A DNA stretch of 27,814 nt from WHSW01 sp035296705 (GCA_035296705.1 DATHAL010000058.1:1-27814); one strand, 5' to 3'; positions 1 through 9,198 are shown, counted from the first letter of the stretch. Numbers and translations are program-made. Notes: generated by a model not told the origin, from the sequence alone.

Positions 1-3
1 GGC

Positions 4-2274
4 TCAGTCGTGGGGCGTGACTCGGTAGGCGTCGAAGACCGAGTCGAGGCTCCGGAGGCGGCTCACGCATTGCTTGAGCTGCTGCGAGTCGCCGACCTCG
101 ACGACGAACCTGTTGCGGACCATCGGGTGCTTCGTCGAGCAGTTCGCCTCGAGGATATTGACGCCGGCCTCGGCGAACGTCCGTGAGAGGTCCTCGAGCA
201 GCCGGGTGCGATCCCAGGCGTCGACCTGGAGCTCCACCCGGTAGGAGGTCTCGTTGTCGCCTGCCCAGGAGACGTCGGTGAAGCGCTCCGGCGCCTTCAT
301 CAGGGCGCTCACGTTCTTGCAGTCCGAGCGGTGGATCGTGATCCCGCGCCCGAGCGAGACGTAGCCGACGATCTCGTCACCTGGCACTGGCCGGCAGCAC
401 TTCGCGAGCCGCACGACCACGTCCTCGACGCCCTCGACCTTGATCCCGTAGTTGGAGGCCTCCTGCGTGCGGCGCTGGCGCTCGTCGCGACCCTCGAGCA
501 CGCTCGCGAGGCGCGCCTCGGTCTCGTCGCCCGCGACCGCCTCGCCGGACTTGAGGCGCTGCATGACCTTGTTGACGACCGTCTTCGCGGAGATCTTGCC
601 CTGGCCGAGTGCGATGTAGAAGTCGTCGGCCTTGCGGAAGCCCATCTCGCGGGTCAGGTCGGCGAGCAGGGGCGAGCCCGCGATCCGCTGCGGCGGCAGG
701 CCGCCCTTCCGGAGCGCCGTCTGCAGCGCCTCGCGCCCCCGGCGCTCGGCGTCCTCGCGGCGCTCGCGCTTCAGGAAGGCGCGGATCTTGTTCCGGGCGC
801 GGCTCGTGCGCACCAACGCGAGCCAGTCCCGCGACGGCCCGCGCTCCTGCTTGGAGGTGAGGATCTCGACGATGTCGCCGGACTTGAGCTGGTAGTGCAG
901 TGGGACGAGCTTGCCGTTGACCTTCGCTCCCACACAGCGGTGGCCGATGTCGGTGTGGACGGCGTAGGCGAAGTCGAGGGGCGTCGAGCCGGCGGAGAGG
1001 TTCTTTACCTCGCCCCTCGGCGTGAACACGAAGACCTCGTCCTCGAACAGGTCGACCTTGAGGCTCTCGAGGAACTCGGTCGGGTCCTCCTCGCCGTCGG
1101 TCTCGAGGAGGTGGCGAAGCCACGTCATCTTCTCCCGTTCCGGGTCGCCCGAGCGGCCGCCCTCCTTGTAGAGGACGTGCGCGGCGATCCCGTACTCGGC
1201 CGTCTCGTGCATGTCGGGCGTCCGGATCTGGATCTCGAGCGGCCGGCCCTCGGGGCCGATCACCGTCGTATGGAGGGCCTGGTAGAGGTTGAGCTTCGGG
1301 GTCGCGATGAAATCCTTGAAGCGGCCCGGGAGCGGCTTCCAGATCGAGTGGATGATCCCAATCGCCCCGTAGCAGTCCTTGACCGAGTGGACGATCACCC
1401 GCATCGCGGTGAGGTCGTAGATCTCGTTGAACTCGCGACCCTTCTTGGTCATCTTCGAGTAGATCGAGTAGAAGTGCTTCGCGCGGCCGGAGATCTCGGC
1501 CTCGATCCCGACCTTGCGCAGCTCGCCGGAGAGGAAACCGCCGGCGTCGGTGACATAGCGCTCGCGCTCGGCCCGCTGCTGGGAGACGAGCTTCTTGATC
1601 TCCTCGTACTTGCGCGGATGCAGCCGCTGGAAGGCGAGGTCCTCGAGCTCCCACTTGATCGCGTGGATACCGAGGCGGTGGGCGAGCGGCGCGTAGATCT
1701 CGAGCGTCTCGCGCGCCTTGTCGATCTGCTTTTGCTTCGGCAGCGCCTCCAGGGTGCGCATGTTGTGGAGGCGGTCGGCGAGCTTGATCAGGATGACCCG
1801 GACGTCCGTGGCCATCGCGACCATCATCTTCCGGTAGTTCTCGGCCTGGTGCTCGTCGCGGCTCTGGAACGTGATCCCGGTGAGCTTCGTGACGCCGTCT
1901 ACCAGCACCTCGATCCGGTCGCCGAACTGGTCAGAGACCTCCTCCAGGCTCGCGCTCGTGTCCTCCACCGTGTCGTGGAGGAGCGCCGCGCAGAGCGTCT
2001 CCGTGTCGAGCCGCAGGCCGGCGCAGATCTTTGCCACCTCCACGGGGTGGGTGATGAAGTCCTCGCCGGACCGGCGGCGCTGATCGGCGTGGCGCTCGCA
2101 GGCGAAGGCGAAGGCGCGCTCGACCGCCTCGCGGTCGACGGCCGGATCGCCATTCGCCGAGTGCTCCCCGATCACCGCGAAGAGGTCGCCGAGGAGCGCG
2201 CGCTCGTCGCCGGTCAGGTCCTTGGTGATCGCGTTGATCGGCGCCGCCGGACCGCGGGCGCCGTCCGCCCCCAC
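4..2274 (-). CDS. rel: Bifunctional (p)ppGpp synthetase/hydrolase Rel
   Basis: This enzyme makes and degrades the alarmone (p)ppGpp in the stringent response. From a GTG at 2274 it is 756 aa, the usual size for a long RSH protein. In order it has an HD hydrolase domain (HDTVEDT from about residue 100), a synthetase domain (RFKD near residue 317, then EIQIRT), a TGS domain (about 410-470), a Cys-containing zinc-finger/CC region (LAKCCRPVPGD) and a C-terminal ACT domain. The intact HD residues and the RFKD rather than ExDD motif fit a bifunctional Rel instead of a synthetase-only RelA. The frame stays open to 3114, but that extension lies inside recJ and has unrelated Arg/Ala-rich sequence, so it is rejected. 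GTG 2274 is the only plausible initiator between the recJ stop and the HD domain, though no clear Shine-Dalgarno precedes it. It is downstream of recJ by 59 nt and probably cotranscribed. Confidence 0.95.
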   Translation of the reverse strand: MGADGARGPAAPINAITKDLTGDERALLGDLFAVIGEHSANGDPAVDREAVERAFAFACERHADQRRRSGEDFITHPVEVAKICAGLRLDTETLCAALLHDTVEDTSASLEEVSDQFGDRIEVLVDGVTKLTGITFQSRDEHQAENYRKMMVAMATDVRVILIKLADRLHNMRTLEALPKQKQIDKARETLEIYAPLAHRLGIHAIKWELEDLAFQRLHPRKYEEIKKLVSQQRAERERYVTDAGGFLSGELRKVGIEAEISGRAKHFYSIYSKMTKKGREFNEIYDLTAMRVIVHSVKDCYGAIGIIHSIWKPLPGRFKDFIATPKLNLYQALHTTVIGPEGRPLEIQIRTPDMHETAEYGIAAHVLYKEGGRSGDPEREKMTWLRHLLETDGEEDPTEFLESLKVDLFEDEVFVFTPRGEVKNLSAGSTPLDFAYAVHTDIGHRCVGAKVNGKLVPLHYQLKSGDIVEILTSKQERGPSRDWLALVRTSRARNKIRAFLKRERREDAERRGREALQTALRKGGLPPQRIAGSPLLADLTREMGFRKADDFYIALGQGKISAKTVVNKVMQRLKSGEAVAGDETEARLASVLEGRDERQRRTQEASNYGIKVEGVEDVVVRLAKCCRPVPGDEIVGYVSLGRGITIHRSDCKNVSALMKAPERFTDVSWAGDNETSYRVELQVDAWDRTRLLEDLSRTFAEAGVNILEANCSTKHPMVRNRFVVEVGDSQQLKQCVSRLRSLDSVFDAYRVTPHD

Positions 2275-2315
2275 CTGAACGTGGCCGCGCCGATCCGGTG
2301 GCGCGGGGGCGCCGG

Positions 2316-2330
2316 CCGCCTCGGAGGCGG
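2316..2330. other. Inverted repeat between recJ and rel
   Basis: Two perfect 7-base arms (CCGCCTC and GAGGCGG) separated by one base lie just past the recJ stop codon and before rel. There is no T-run, so it is not a classical terminator. It could stabilise the recJ message end or tune rel translation. Confidence 0.35.
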
Positions 2331-2333
2331 GCG

Positions 2334-4910
2334 CTACATCTGTTTCTGCTCGCTCAGGTATCGCTTGCCCTCCTCGTACCGGTCGCGGTATGCGACGAAG
2401 GCGGGGGACTTCTCGAGTTCCGTCCCAGACGAGGATACGACGCCGAGCGCGGGCGCAACAACGGGATCGCCGTCGATCCGGACGAGCTCGAGCTCGACCA
2501 GGACGCGAAGTGCCCGGCCCGCGCACTCGGGCGAGAGAGGGTGTGCGCGCCCCTGGCCGCAGAGCAGCCTCCGCGCGGCGTCGCCGTCGAGGAGCGCGCC
2601 GTCGTTGGAGCGGGCGCCGAACGCCCGGTAGAGCTCGGCGAGCGAGGCGCGCGACGGCCAGTCGTCGGCGTGGACCCGGAGGGCGAACTCGGCCTCGGCC
2701 GGGCCGGCGAGGCGATGCAGGTATCCCTCGCCGGCGGCGCAGGCATCGGCCAGGTGGCCGAACGGCGGCGGGTCGACGAGGACGACATGGTCGAAGCGGC
2801 TCGCGAGCGCCGGATCGCGCGCGAGCGCCGCCCAGTCGGCGAGCACGACGCCGCCGCGAGCGCGAACCCGCGCCTCGGCGCCTGCGCAATCGGCATCGGC
2901 GAGCCGCCCGCAGACGATCGCGAGCTCGCCACCGCCGAAGCGCGCGGGCCGCGCGGCGCGCTCGACCAGCTCCCGGCGCCTGAGGGCGTCCGCGCACATC
3001 ACGAGGACGGCCCGGCCGCTCGAGGCGAGCGCCGCGATCGTGGCAACGCCGGAGGCGCCGCGGCGGTCGACGAGCTCTCGCCCGCCCGCAGCCGGCCGCG
3101 GGCGCGGCGGCCACATCGCGAGATCGAGCACGAGCTCTTCACGCACCCGCCGCCAGAACTCCTCGGAGCCAATGCCTGCCGCCTCGTCCGTTTCGCGTCC
3201 CGAGCCGGTGGGGTCAGCCGAAGGAGGGGGATACACCTGCCCCAGGACGACCCGCGGCTCGACCGCACCGTTCCATTCGTTGAGCTCGAGCTTCACCGAC
3301 AGGTCCAGTGGTCCTGAGCGAGCGGCGGCGTCGAGCTGGCCGTTGACCGAAAACGCCACGCCGAGCGCTCGCCGCGCGCCGCTGGCCAGCGTGAAGCGGG
3401 CGTGGCGCTCCCCCTCTCCCATCGGCCGCACGTCGCTGAGCTTGGCGCCCGGAACGAGCAGGCGAACTCCGGGATTGCCGTTGCCGAACGGCGCGAGGCG
3501 CTCGAACTGCTCCGCGACGTCGTGGCCGAGGCTCTCGCCCCCGACGACCGCGTCGACGAGCTCCGTCGGGATCGGAGGCGCGTCGCCCAGCACCTCGCGC
3601 GCGTGGGCGGCGAACGCGCGCCGGAAGTCCTCGAGCCTCCCCGCCTCGAGCTCGAGGCCCGCGGCGGCGCGATGGCCGCCGTACCGGACGAGATGCTCGG
3701 CACAGGCGTCGAGGGCGCCCAGGAGGTCGAAACCGGGGATGCTGCGGCCCGACCCGCGGCCGCGGCCCTCGCCGTCGAGCGCGATGAGGACGACCGGGCG
3801 GCCATGGCGCTCGACCATCCGCGAGGCGACGATCCCGACCACGCCGGGGTGCCAGCCTGCACCGGCGAGGACGCGCCCCGGCGCCTCCGCGAGCTCGGCC
3901 GGGAGCTCCGACAGCGCTCTGCCGGCCGCCTCGAGCACCTCGCCCTCCACCGCTCGCCGCTCCGAGTTCGCGCGCTCGAGCTCCGCCGCGATCTCAGCGG
4001 CGCGCGCCTCATCGGCGGTCAGCATCAGCTCGACGCCCGCATCCGCCCGGTAAAGCCGCCCCGCGGCGTTGATCCGCGGCGCAAGCCTGAACGCGAAATC
4101 CCCCTCGTCGAGGCGCTCCGGCAGACAGCGCGCCGAGGAGAGCAGCGCCCGCAGGCCCGGACGGCGCGCGCGCCGCGCCTCGGCGAGCCCGCGGCGAACG
4201 AGCGCCCGGTTCTCGCCGCGGAGCGGCACCAGGTCGGCGACCGTCGCGAGCGCTACGAGGTCGAGCTGCCCGGCTGTCGCCTCTCGCCCCCGAAGCGCGA
4301 CCGAGACCTTGTAGGCGACGCCGGTCGCGCAGAGCTCCCCGCACGGGTAGCCGGAGACGGTCGGGTGCAGGATCGGGCAGTCCGGCAACTCCTCCCCGGG
4401 CTGGTGGTGGTCGGTGACGATCACTTCGATCCCCCCGGCCCGTGCCGCAGCGACCTCGGCGACCGAGCCGATGCCGCAGTCAGCGGTGAGCAGCAGCCCA
4501 GTGCCACGGGCACGGAGCTTTTCGACCGTCGTGATCGTGAGCCCGTAGCCGTCCTCGAGGCGCCCCGGGATCACCCAGTCGCATTCGGCGCCCAGCGCCC
4601 GTAGGGTCTCTACCAGGATCGAGGTCGAGCAGACGCCGTCGACGTCGTAGTCGCCGTGCACGGTGATCCGCCGCCCGTCGGCGATCGCGGCGCGGATCCG
4701 GTCGCGCACGTCCGCCATCCCCGCGAACAGGAAAGGGTCGTGGTCGTCGGCGGCCTCCAGGAACGCCCGCGCCTCGGCGACCGTCCGGTGACCGCGCCGC
4801 ACGAGCGTCACCGCAACCGGCTCGGCGATGTCGAGCGCATCCATCAATGCCCGTACCTCGCGGTAGTCGTAGGGCTCGAGCCTGAATGCTCTGGTGACGA
4901 TTTCCGGCAC
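2334..4910 (-). CDS. recJ: Single-stranded-DNA exonuclease RecJ, long form
   Basis: RecJ is the 5'-3' single-strand DNA exonuclease of recombination and mismatch/base-excision repair. The DHH phosphoesterase motifs are intact: DYDVDG at residues 87-92, a conserved DCG near 144, and DHH at 167-169. A DHHA1 domain with the GGH motif (YGGHRAAAGL) follows, then an OB-fold-like stretch (LELNEWNGAVEPRV). At 858 aa it is well beyond the 577 aa of E. coli RecJ. The extra C-terminal 270 residues contain an alternating alpha/beta, helicase-like segment (GVVLADWAAL, FDHVVLVDPPPFG) as in long RecJ proteins. The GTG start at 4910 sits 6 nt after a TAGCGT hexamer, which suggests a leaderless mRNA. rel follows. 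In mycobacteria the gene before rel is apt, so this is a lineage-specific arrangement. Confidence 0.93.
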   Translation of the reverse strand: MPEIVTRAFRLEPYDYREVRALMDALDIAEPVAVTLVRRGHRTVAEARAFLEAADDHDPFLFAGMADVRDRIRAAIADGRRITVHGDYDVDGVCSTSILVETLRALGAECDWVIPGRLEDGYGLTITTVEKLRARGTGLLLTADCGIGSVAEVAAARAGGIEVIVTDHHQPGEELPDCPILHPTVSGYPCGELCATGVAYKVSVALRGREATAGQLDLVALATVADLVPLRGENRALVRRGLAEARRARRPGLRALLSSARCLPERLDEGDFAFRLAPRINAAGRLYRADAGVELMLTADEARAAEIAAELERANSERRAVEGEVLEAAGRALSELPAELAEAPGRVLAGAGWHPGVVGIVASRMVERHGRPVVLIALDGEGRGRGSGRSIPGFDLLGALDACAEHLVRYGGHRAAAGLELEAGRLEDFRRAFAAHAREVLGDAPPIPTELVDAVVGGESLGHDVAEQFERLAPFGNGNPGVRLLVPGAKLSDVRPMGEGERHARFTLASGARRALGVAFSVNGQLDAAARSGPLDLSVKLELNEWNGAVEPRVVLGQVYPPPSADPTGSGRETDEAAGIGSEEFWRRVREELVLDLAMWPPRPRPAAGGRELVDRRGASGVATIAALASSGRAVLVMCADALRRRELVERAARPARFGGGELAIVCGRLADADCAGAEARVRARGGVVLADWAALARDPALASRFDHVVLVDPPPFGHLADACAAGEGYLHRLAGPAEAEFALRVHADDWPSRASLAELYRAFGARSNDGALLDGDAARRLLCGQGRAHPLSPECAGRALRVLVELELVRIDGDPVVAPALGVVSSSGTELEKSPAFVAYRDRYEEGKRYLSEQKQM

Positions 4911-4916
4911 GCCGCC

Positions 4917-4922
4917 ACGCTA
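4917..4922 (-). promoter_or_regulatory. Probable -10 element of recJ (leaderless)
   Basis: TAGCGT on the minus strand fits TANNNT and lies 6 nt before the recJ GTG, so transcription would begin at the start codon. No Shine-Dalgarno is visible. Confidence 0.45.
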
Positions 4923-4961
4923 GGAAGCGGCTAGGACGGAACTTCACGCCCCGTCGCTGCG

Positions 4962-4967
4962 TAAATT
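4962..4967 (+). promoter_or_regulatory. Probable -10 element for the OsmC gene
   Basis: TAAATT lies in the recJ/OsmC divergent gap, 27 nt before the ATG. It would give a leader of about 20 nt that carries the Shine-Dalgarno. No good -35 was seen at 16-18 nt. Confidence 0.4.
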
Positions 4968-4994
4968 CCGCACCCCAACCCGGAGGAGGACGGC

Positions 4995-5501
4995 ATGGAT
5001 GATCTGCGAGAGCGACAGCGGCCGCTGAAGGACGGCTACAAGCAGCGGCCGGAGGATGCGCGGATCACGCTTACGGCCCGCGGCTCGACCGCCGGCGATG
5101 CCGTCGCGTGCTCGATCGACCTCGGCCGGATGGTGCAGGAGGCGCAGGCCCACGAGGGCGTCGGCGGCCCCGGGACCGGTGCCTGCTCGGGCGACCTGCT
5201 CCTGGGCGCGCTGGCCGCGTGCGCCCAGATCACCTGTCAGATGGTCGCCGCAGCGACCGGGATCGCCACCGAACGGATCGAGGCGATCGCCGAAGGAGAC
5301 CTCGACCTGCGCGGCACGCTCGGCGTCGACCGCGACGCCAGCGTCGGCTTCGAGACGATCCGCCTGCGGATCGAGATCGATGCGCCCGAGGCGACCGCGG
5401 AGGAACTCGCCGGCCTCCACGAGCGCACCGAGCGCTACTGCACAGTCCTCCAGACGCTGCTCGACCCGCCCACGATCGAGACGAGCCTCGTCGCGGTCTG
5501 A
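4995..5501 (+). CDS. OsmC/Ohr family protein (putative peroxiredoxin)
   Basis: The 168-aa protein has the OsmC-family layout, with two conserved cysteines: C76 in the motif ALAAC and C149 in RYCTVLQTL. In characterised members these reduce organic hydroperoxides through a peroxidatic/resolving Cys pair. The second Cys context is CTVLQ, where many Ohr/OsmC proteins have CPV, so it probably belongs to a less-studied OsmC subgroup and the substrate is not predictable. The start is secure, because GGAGGAGG at 4982-4989 lies 5 nt before ATG 4995. It is transcribed away from recJ and is the only plus-strand gene in the left half. The next gene converges on it with a 9-nt gap. Confidence 0.85.
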   Translation: MDDLRERQRPLKDGYKQRPEDARITLTARGSTAGDAVACSIDLGRMVQEAQAHEGVGGPGTGACSGDLLLGALAACAQITCQMVAAATGIATERIEAIAEGDLDLRGTLGVDRDASVGFETIRLRIEIDAPEATAEELAGLHERTERYCTVLQTLLDPPTIETSLVAV

Positions 5502-5510
5502 GTCCCGCGG

Positions 5511-5786
5511 CTACGCGAGTTCCGCGGGCGCCTCCTCCTGGCGCACGCCGAGCATGTAGACGACTCCCAGACCGAGCAGCGTCCCGGGAATCGCGAAGAG
5601 CACGGTCTCGATCCCGGTTTCGCCGATGCTCTGGCCGAGCACGATCTGGCCGATCGCGCCGGTGATCATCGCGCCGGTTGCCGCGCCGAGGAGCGCTCCG
5701 ACGATCCCGGCCCAGAAGCGGTCCGGGATGAACACCGTGAAGTGCCAGATCGCGACGCCGGTCGTGAACCAGACGAGGGCTGCCAT
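5511..5786 (-). CDS. Small integral membrane protein after secDF
   Basis: This 91-aa protein has three hydrophobic stretches: residues about 3-18, a Gly/Ala-rich segment about 25-50, and about 60-80. A short acidic tail (RQEEAPAELA) ends it. Its ATG overlaps the secDF TGA by one base (TGATG), which argues for translational coupling and a real gene. I do not recognise the family. The Gly-rich GALLGAATGAMITG segment suggests tightly packed helices. By position it replaces the gene that follows secF in other actinobacteria but shows no resemblance I can name. A role as a SecDF accessory is only inferred from context. Confidence 0.7.
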   Translation of the reverse strand: MAALVWFTTGVAIWHFTVFIPDRFWAGIVGALLGAATGAMITGAIGQIVLGQSIGETGIETVLFAIPGTLLGLGVVYMLGVRQEEAPAELA

Positions 5787-8698
5787 CAGCGATTCCTCCC
5801 GTGTTTTCGCCTGCGGCGCGACTGCTTCTTTCGCGAGCTCTTCGGCCGCGAGCGCTCGGCGCCCGTCTCGGGTCGGCCGCCCGCGCCGTCGCCGGCCTCC
5901 TCAGGCGTGGGCTCGGGCGCCGCGGCGCGCTCGACCGGCGGGTCGGCGACGGCGACCGGTGCGCGCTCGGGCGCGGCGACCGGCGCGGCGGGCGTCGGCT
6001 CGCCCGCGCCGTCGCCCTTCGCGGCCGGCGCGTGGCGCTCGGCCTCGTCGATTCGCGCGACCACGTTGTCCTCGGGGAAGGTCGGCACGAACCCCATCGC
6101 CTCCTTGATCCGCGCGCGGCGCGACCGGTAGGCAGGCTCGCGCTCCTTCCACTCGGTCAGCACGGGCGAGGCGATGAAGATCGAGGAGTAGGTACCGGAG
6201 GCGACGCCGACCATCATCGCGAACGCGAAGTCGCCCAGCGTCTCGCCGCCGAACACGAGCAGCACGGTGATCAGGAACACGGTCGAGAGGCCGGTGATCA
6301 GCGACCTGGTCAGGACCTCGCTCATCGACCGGTTCACGATCTGGGAGAACGCCGCGCGCGGCATCCGCGGCACGTTCTCGCGGATCCGATCGAAGACGAT
6401 GATCGTGTCGTACATCGAGTATCCGAGAATCGTCAGGAAAGCGGCCACGGTGGCGCTCGAGACCTCCCTTCCGAGCAGGGCGTAGACGCCGCCGGTGATC
6501 AGGATGTCGTGGATGAGGGCGATCAGCACCGGCACCGCGTACTTGGCCTCGAACCGGATCGCCACATAGGCGGAGATCACCAGGAGGCTGAAGATGATCG
6601 CGATGATCGCCTTGTTCGCCACCTGGGCTCCGAAGGTCGGACCGACCGTGTTGGAGTCGAACCCCTCGGTGCCGTTCTCGAGCCCGAAGTCGCGCTGGAG
6701 CAGGGTCTGGACCTGGTTCGTCTGATCGGGCGAGAACTTCGCTTGGATCTGGATCACGTTCGCGCCGAATTCCGGGTTCTCGGTCTCCTGGATCTCGGCG
6801 CTGTCGGCGTCGGGGAGGTTGCCGTCGGACAGTGCCTTTCGCACGTCGTCCACGGACGCGGGCTGGGCGAGCGCGGCCTGGATCCGGGTCCCTGACTCGA
6901 AGTCGATCCCGAGATTGAGCTGCTTGGTCGCGAACGCGATCGCGCCAATCGCGAGGATCACTCCAGAGAGCGAGAAGAAGTACTTCGAGGCGCCGGTGAA
7001 GTCGAACGTCCATCGCGAACCGCCCTCGTGCGTCGCACCCAGCGCCGCGGGCGAGCGCAGGATCCGCGAGCGTCCCAGCAGGCCGAGGATCGCCTGGGTG
7101 AAGAGGACCGCCGTGAACAGCGAGACGATCGTGCCGATCCCGAGCGTGAACGCGAAGCCCTTGACGCCCGCGGTCGCGAGCCCGAAGAGGATGAACGCCG
7201 TGATCAGTGTGATCACGTTCGCGTCCACGATCGTCGCGATTCCCTTCTTGTAGCCCTCGGAGATCGCAGAGAGCATCGAGCGGCCGGCGCGTATCTCCTC
7301 CTTGATGCGCTCGAAGATGACGATGTTCGAGTCCGCCGCGACGCCGATCGTGAGGATCAAACCTGCGATCCCCGGCAGCGTCAGCGTGATCGGCAGTGTC
7401 TTGATCAGCGCGAAGTAAAAGATCGCGTAGACGATCAGGCCGAGGCCGGCGATCAGGCCGAGGAACCGGTAGTAGAAGAGCAGGAAGATGAGGACGACGG
7501 CGAGGCCGGCGAGGCCGGCGCGGAGCCCCTGGTCCAGCGCCTGTTCACCGAGCGTCGCCGAGACCGTCGACTGGCTGACCAGCGCGAGCTTGATCGGCAG
7601 GGCGCCGATCTGGAGCACCGTGGCCAGGTCCTCCGACTCCTGCTGGGTCAGCCCCGAGATCTCGGCGCCCGTGCGGCCGTCGATCCCGTTCGGGTTGTCG
7701 ACGAAGTTGATGATCGGGTTCGAGACGAGCTCGCCGTCGAGGACGATCCCGAACGAGCCCGCGAACTGATCCGCCTGGTCGGAGGAGATCCCGGTGCACA
7801 CCTGCCCGGTGGCCTGGAAGCAGTTCTCGGCGCCCCGCTGAGCGATCTCCGAGGTGACCCGCTGGAACGCCTCGCGGCCCGAGTCGGTGAAGTCGAACTG
7901 GACGACCGGCTGGTTGAACTGATCGAAGCTCGGCTTCGGGTCCTCGATCTCGTCGCCGGAGAGCGCCGGTCGGTCGTGGAGGACGTAGTACTCGGACGCG
8001 GCGGTCTCCGACTCGTCGACGTCGGGCGTATCCGTGAGGTCGTCGGGCTTCTTCTGAAGGACGACGTAGCCCCGCGGCACGGAGAGGACCTCCGTGCCCG
8101 CCGGCTGCTTGCCGTTCGAGTTGACGAACAGGTCGCTGCGCTTCTCCGAGGGGGAGCCGATCGGCTCGAGCGTGTCCTTGTCGAACAGGTAGTACACCGG
8201 GCCGCTCGTCGTGCATCCCTGGTCGGCGCACTGCGACTCGGAGACGGGCTTCTCCTTCGCGGCGGCGCGAACGGCGTCGATGAGGCGGTTGTAGGGCCGA
8301 TCCGCGGCGTCCTGCACGTTCGGGTTCGGCGGGATCGCATTCGCCTCGAAGTCGTAGAGGTAGAGCTGCGCCGTGGTCCCGATCTGCTCGGTCGCACGCG
8401 CGGCGTCGGAGACGTCCGGGAGGCCGACCTCGATCTGGTCGGCGCCGAGCCGGGAGATCTCGGGCTCGGCGACGCCGAGGTTGTCGACCCGGTCGCGGAT
8501 GATCTCGATCGAGCGGTCGATCGCCTCCGGCGTGATCTCCGGGACCTGCGGCGTCGGCCGGCCCTGGTAGACGAGCTCGGTGCCGCCGCGCAGGTCGAGG
8601 CCTAGCACGGTGCGCTTGCTCGAGATCACGTAGAGCGACCCGCCGAGGAGGGCGAGCACGAGCGCGAGAACGATCAGGTTGCGCCTGCGGGTGGCCAT
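5786..8698 (-). CDS. secDF: Fused protein translocase subunit SecDF
   Basis: SecDF is an RND-family membrane protein that uses the proton gradient to pull secreted proteins out of the SecYEG channel. This 970-aa chain joins SecD and SecF. The N-terminus has TM1 and the SecD signature LGLDLRGG. A large periplasmic-type head domain (about 30-380) follows, including CADQGC. The SecD membrane block carries D456 in GVAADSNIVIFERI. The SecF part begins near residue 560 with GIDFESGT, and its membrane block carries D764 in GYSMYDTIIVFDRIREN. Both Asp residues are the conserved proton-relay positions. The last 120 residues are Pro/Ala/Glu-rich and end in a very basic tail (KKQSRRRRKHGRNR). Bacillus also has a fusion, but many actinobacteria keep separate secD and secF. 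No yajC lies upstream. Confidence 0.95.
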   Translation of the reverse strand: MATRRRNLIVLALVLALLGGSLYVISSKRTVLGLDLRGGTELVYQGRPTPQVPEITPEAIDRSIEIIRDRVDNLGVAEPEISRLGADQIEVGLPDVSDAARATEQIGTTAQLYLYDFEANAIPPNPNVQDAADRPYNRLIDAVRAAAKEKPVSESQCADQGCTTSGPVYYLFDKDTLEPIGSPSEKRSDLFVNSNGKQPAGTEVLSVPRGYVVLQKKPDDLTDTPDVDESETAASEYYVLHDRPALSGDEIEDPKPSFDQFNQPVVQFDFTDSGREAFQRVTSEIAQRGAENCFQATGQVCTGISSDQADQFAGSFGIVLDGELVSNPIINFVDNPNGIDGRTGAEISGLTQQESEDLATVLQIGALPIKLALVSQSTVSATLGEQALDQGLRAGLAGLAVVLIFLLFYYRFLGLIAGLGLIVYAIFYFALIKTLPITLTLPGIAGLILTIGVAADSNIVIFERIKEEIRAGRSMLSAISEGYKKGIATIVDANVITLITAFILFGLATAGVKGFAFTLGIGTIVSLFTAVLFTQAILGLLGRSRILRSPAALGATHEGGSRWTFDFTGASKYFFSLSGVILAIGAIAFATKQLNLGIDFESGTRIQAALAQPASVDDVRKALSDGNLPDADSAEIQETENPEFGANVIQIQAKFSPDQTNQVQTLLQRDFGLENGTEGFDSNTVGPTFGAQVANKAIIAIIFSLLVISAYVAIRFEAKYAVPVLIALIHDILITGGVYALLGREVSSATVAAFLTILGYSMYDTIIVFDRIRENVPRMPRAAFSQIVNRSMSEVLTRSLITGLSTVFLITVLLVFGGETLGDFAFAMMVGVASGTYSSIFIASPVLTEWKEREPAYRSRRARIKEAMGFVPTFPEDNVVARIDEAERHAPAAKGDGAGEPTPAAPVAAPERAPVAVADPPVERAAAPEPTPEEAGDGAGGRPETGAERSRPKSSRKKQSRRRRKHGRNR

Positions 8699-8708
8699 CC
8701 GGTCGGGA

Positions 8709-9191
8709 CTACTCGGGCGTGAGCACGAGCAGCAGTCCGCCGTCCTCGTCGTAGGCGGGGAAGACGTCGGCGACGGCCTCCGCAGGCAGGTCGCCCTCGG
8801 CGTGCACCGCGACGCGCTTGCCGAGTGAGCGCACGCCCCACTCGAGCGTCGTCTCGATCGGATCGGTCTGGCCGTCGCGGTCGGTGTCCGCGGTCTCGCC
8901 GCCGTCGCCCTCGTCGATCCAGCGCAGCCCCAGCACCTCCCGCACCGGGCGGCCGATCACCTGCTCGTCCTTGAGCCCGGTGAGCTCAAAGCCGTTCCGG
9001 CCGATGTCCAGCAGCCTCCCCTCCTGGTCGCAGATGAAGAACGCGGCGTCGGGCGCCGGGTAGTAGTCGTCGAGGAGCTCGAAGAGGAACGGGGCGCCGC
9101 ACTTCGAGCACGCCTTCGGCCGCGGCATCAGGCCTGCGCGGTCGCCGGAGAGCTCCCTGTTGCCGCAGTTAGGGCAGATGAAGAACGGCAC
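8709..9191 (-). CDS. Zinc-ribbon/PAS domain protein
   Basis: The 160-aa soluble protein has an N-terminal zinc ribbon with CPNC (C6, C9) and CSKC (C28, C31). A PAS-like domain follows from about residue 45 (AFFICDQEGRLLDIGRNGFELTG, then IGRPVREVLGL). An Asp-rich segment, DTDRDGQTDP, lies near residues 110-120, and the C-terminus is beta-rich. PAS domains sense ligands, redox state or light, but there is no effector domain, so the output is unknown. The GTG start at 9191 is 7 nt after TACGCT, which suggests a leaderless message. It lies between ruvB and secDF, where yajC is found in other actinobacteria, and 10 nt before the secDF start, so it probably heads the secDF operon. Function is not assigned. 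Confidence 0.75.
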   Translation of the reverse strand: MPFFICPNCGNRELSGDRAGLMPRPKACSKCGAPFLFELLDDYYPAPDAAFFICDQEGRLLDIGRNGFELTGLKDEQVIGRPVREVLGLRWIDEGDGGETADTDRDGQTDPIETTLEWGVRSLGKRVAVHAEGDLPAEAVADVFPAYDEDGGLLLVLTPE

Positions 9192-9198
9192 GGGCTGA

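Noticed and set aside
331..2631. Long plus-strand open frame opposite rel and recJ
   Set aside because: Its protein is Arg/Leu/Asp-biased antisense sequence over two well-supported genes; such frames are common in GC-rich DNA.
2275..3114. N-terminal extension of Rel
   Set aside because: It overlaps recJ almost entirely, and its residues are Arg/Ala-rich without homology to RSH N-termini.
8809..8900. Dockerin/EF-hand call for the DTDRDGQTDP segment in the PAS protein
   Set aside because: Only one Asp-rich loop is present and there is no flanking helix pair or secretion signal.
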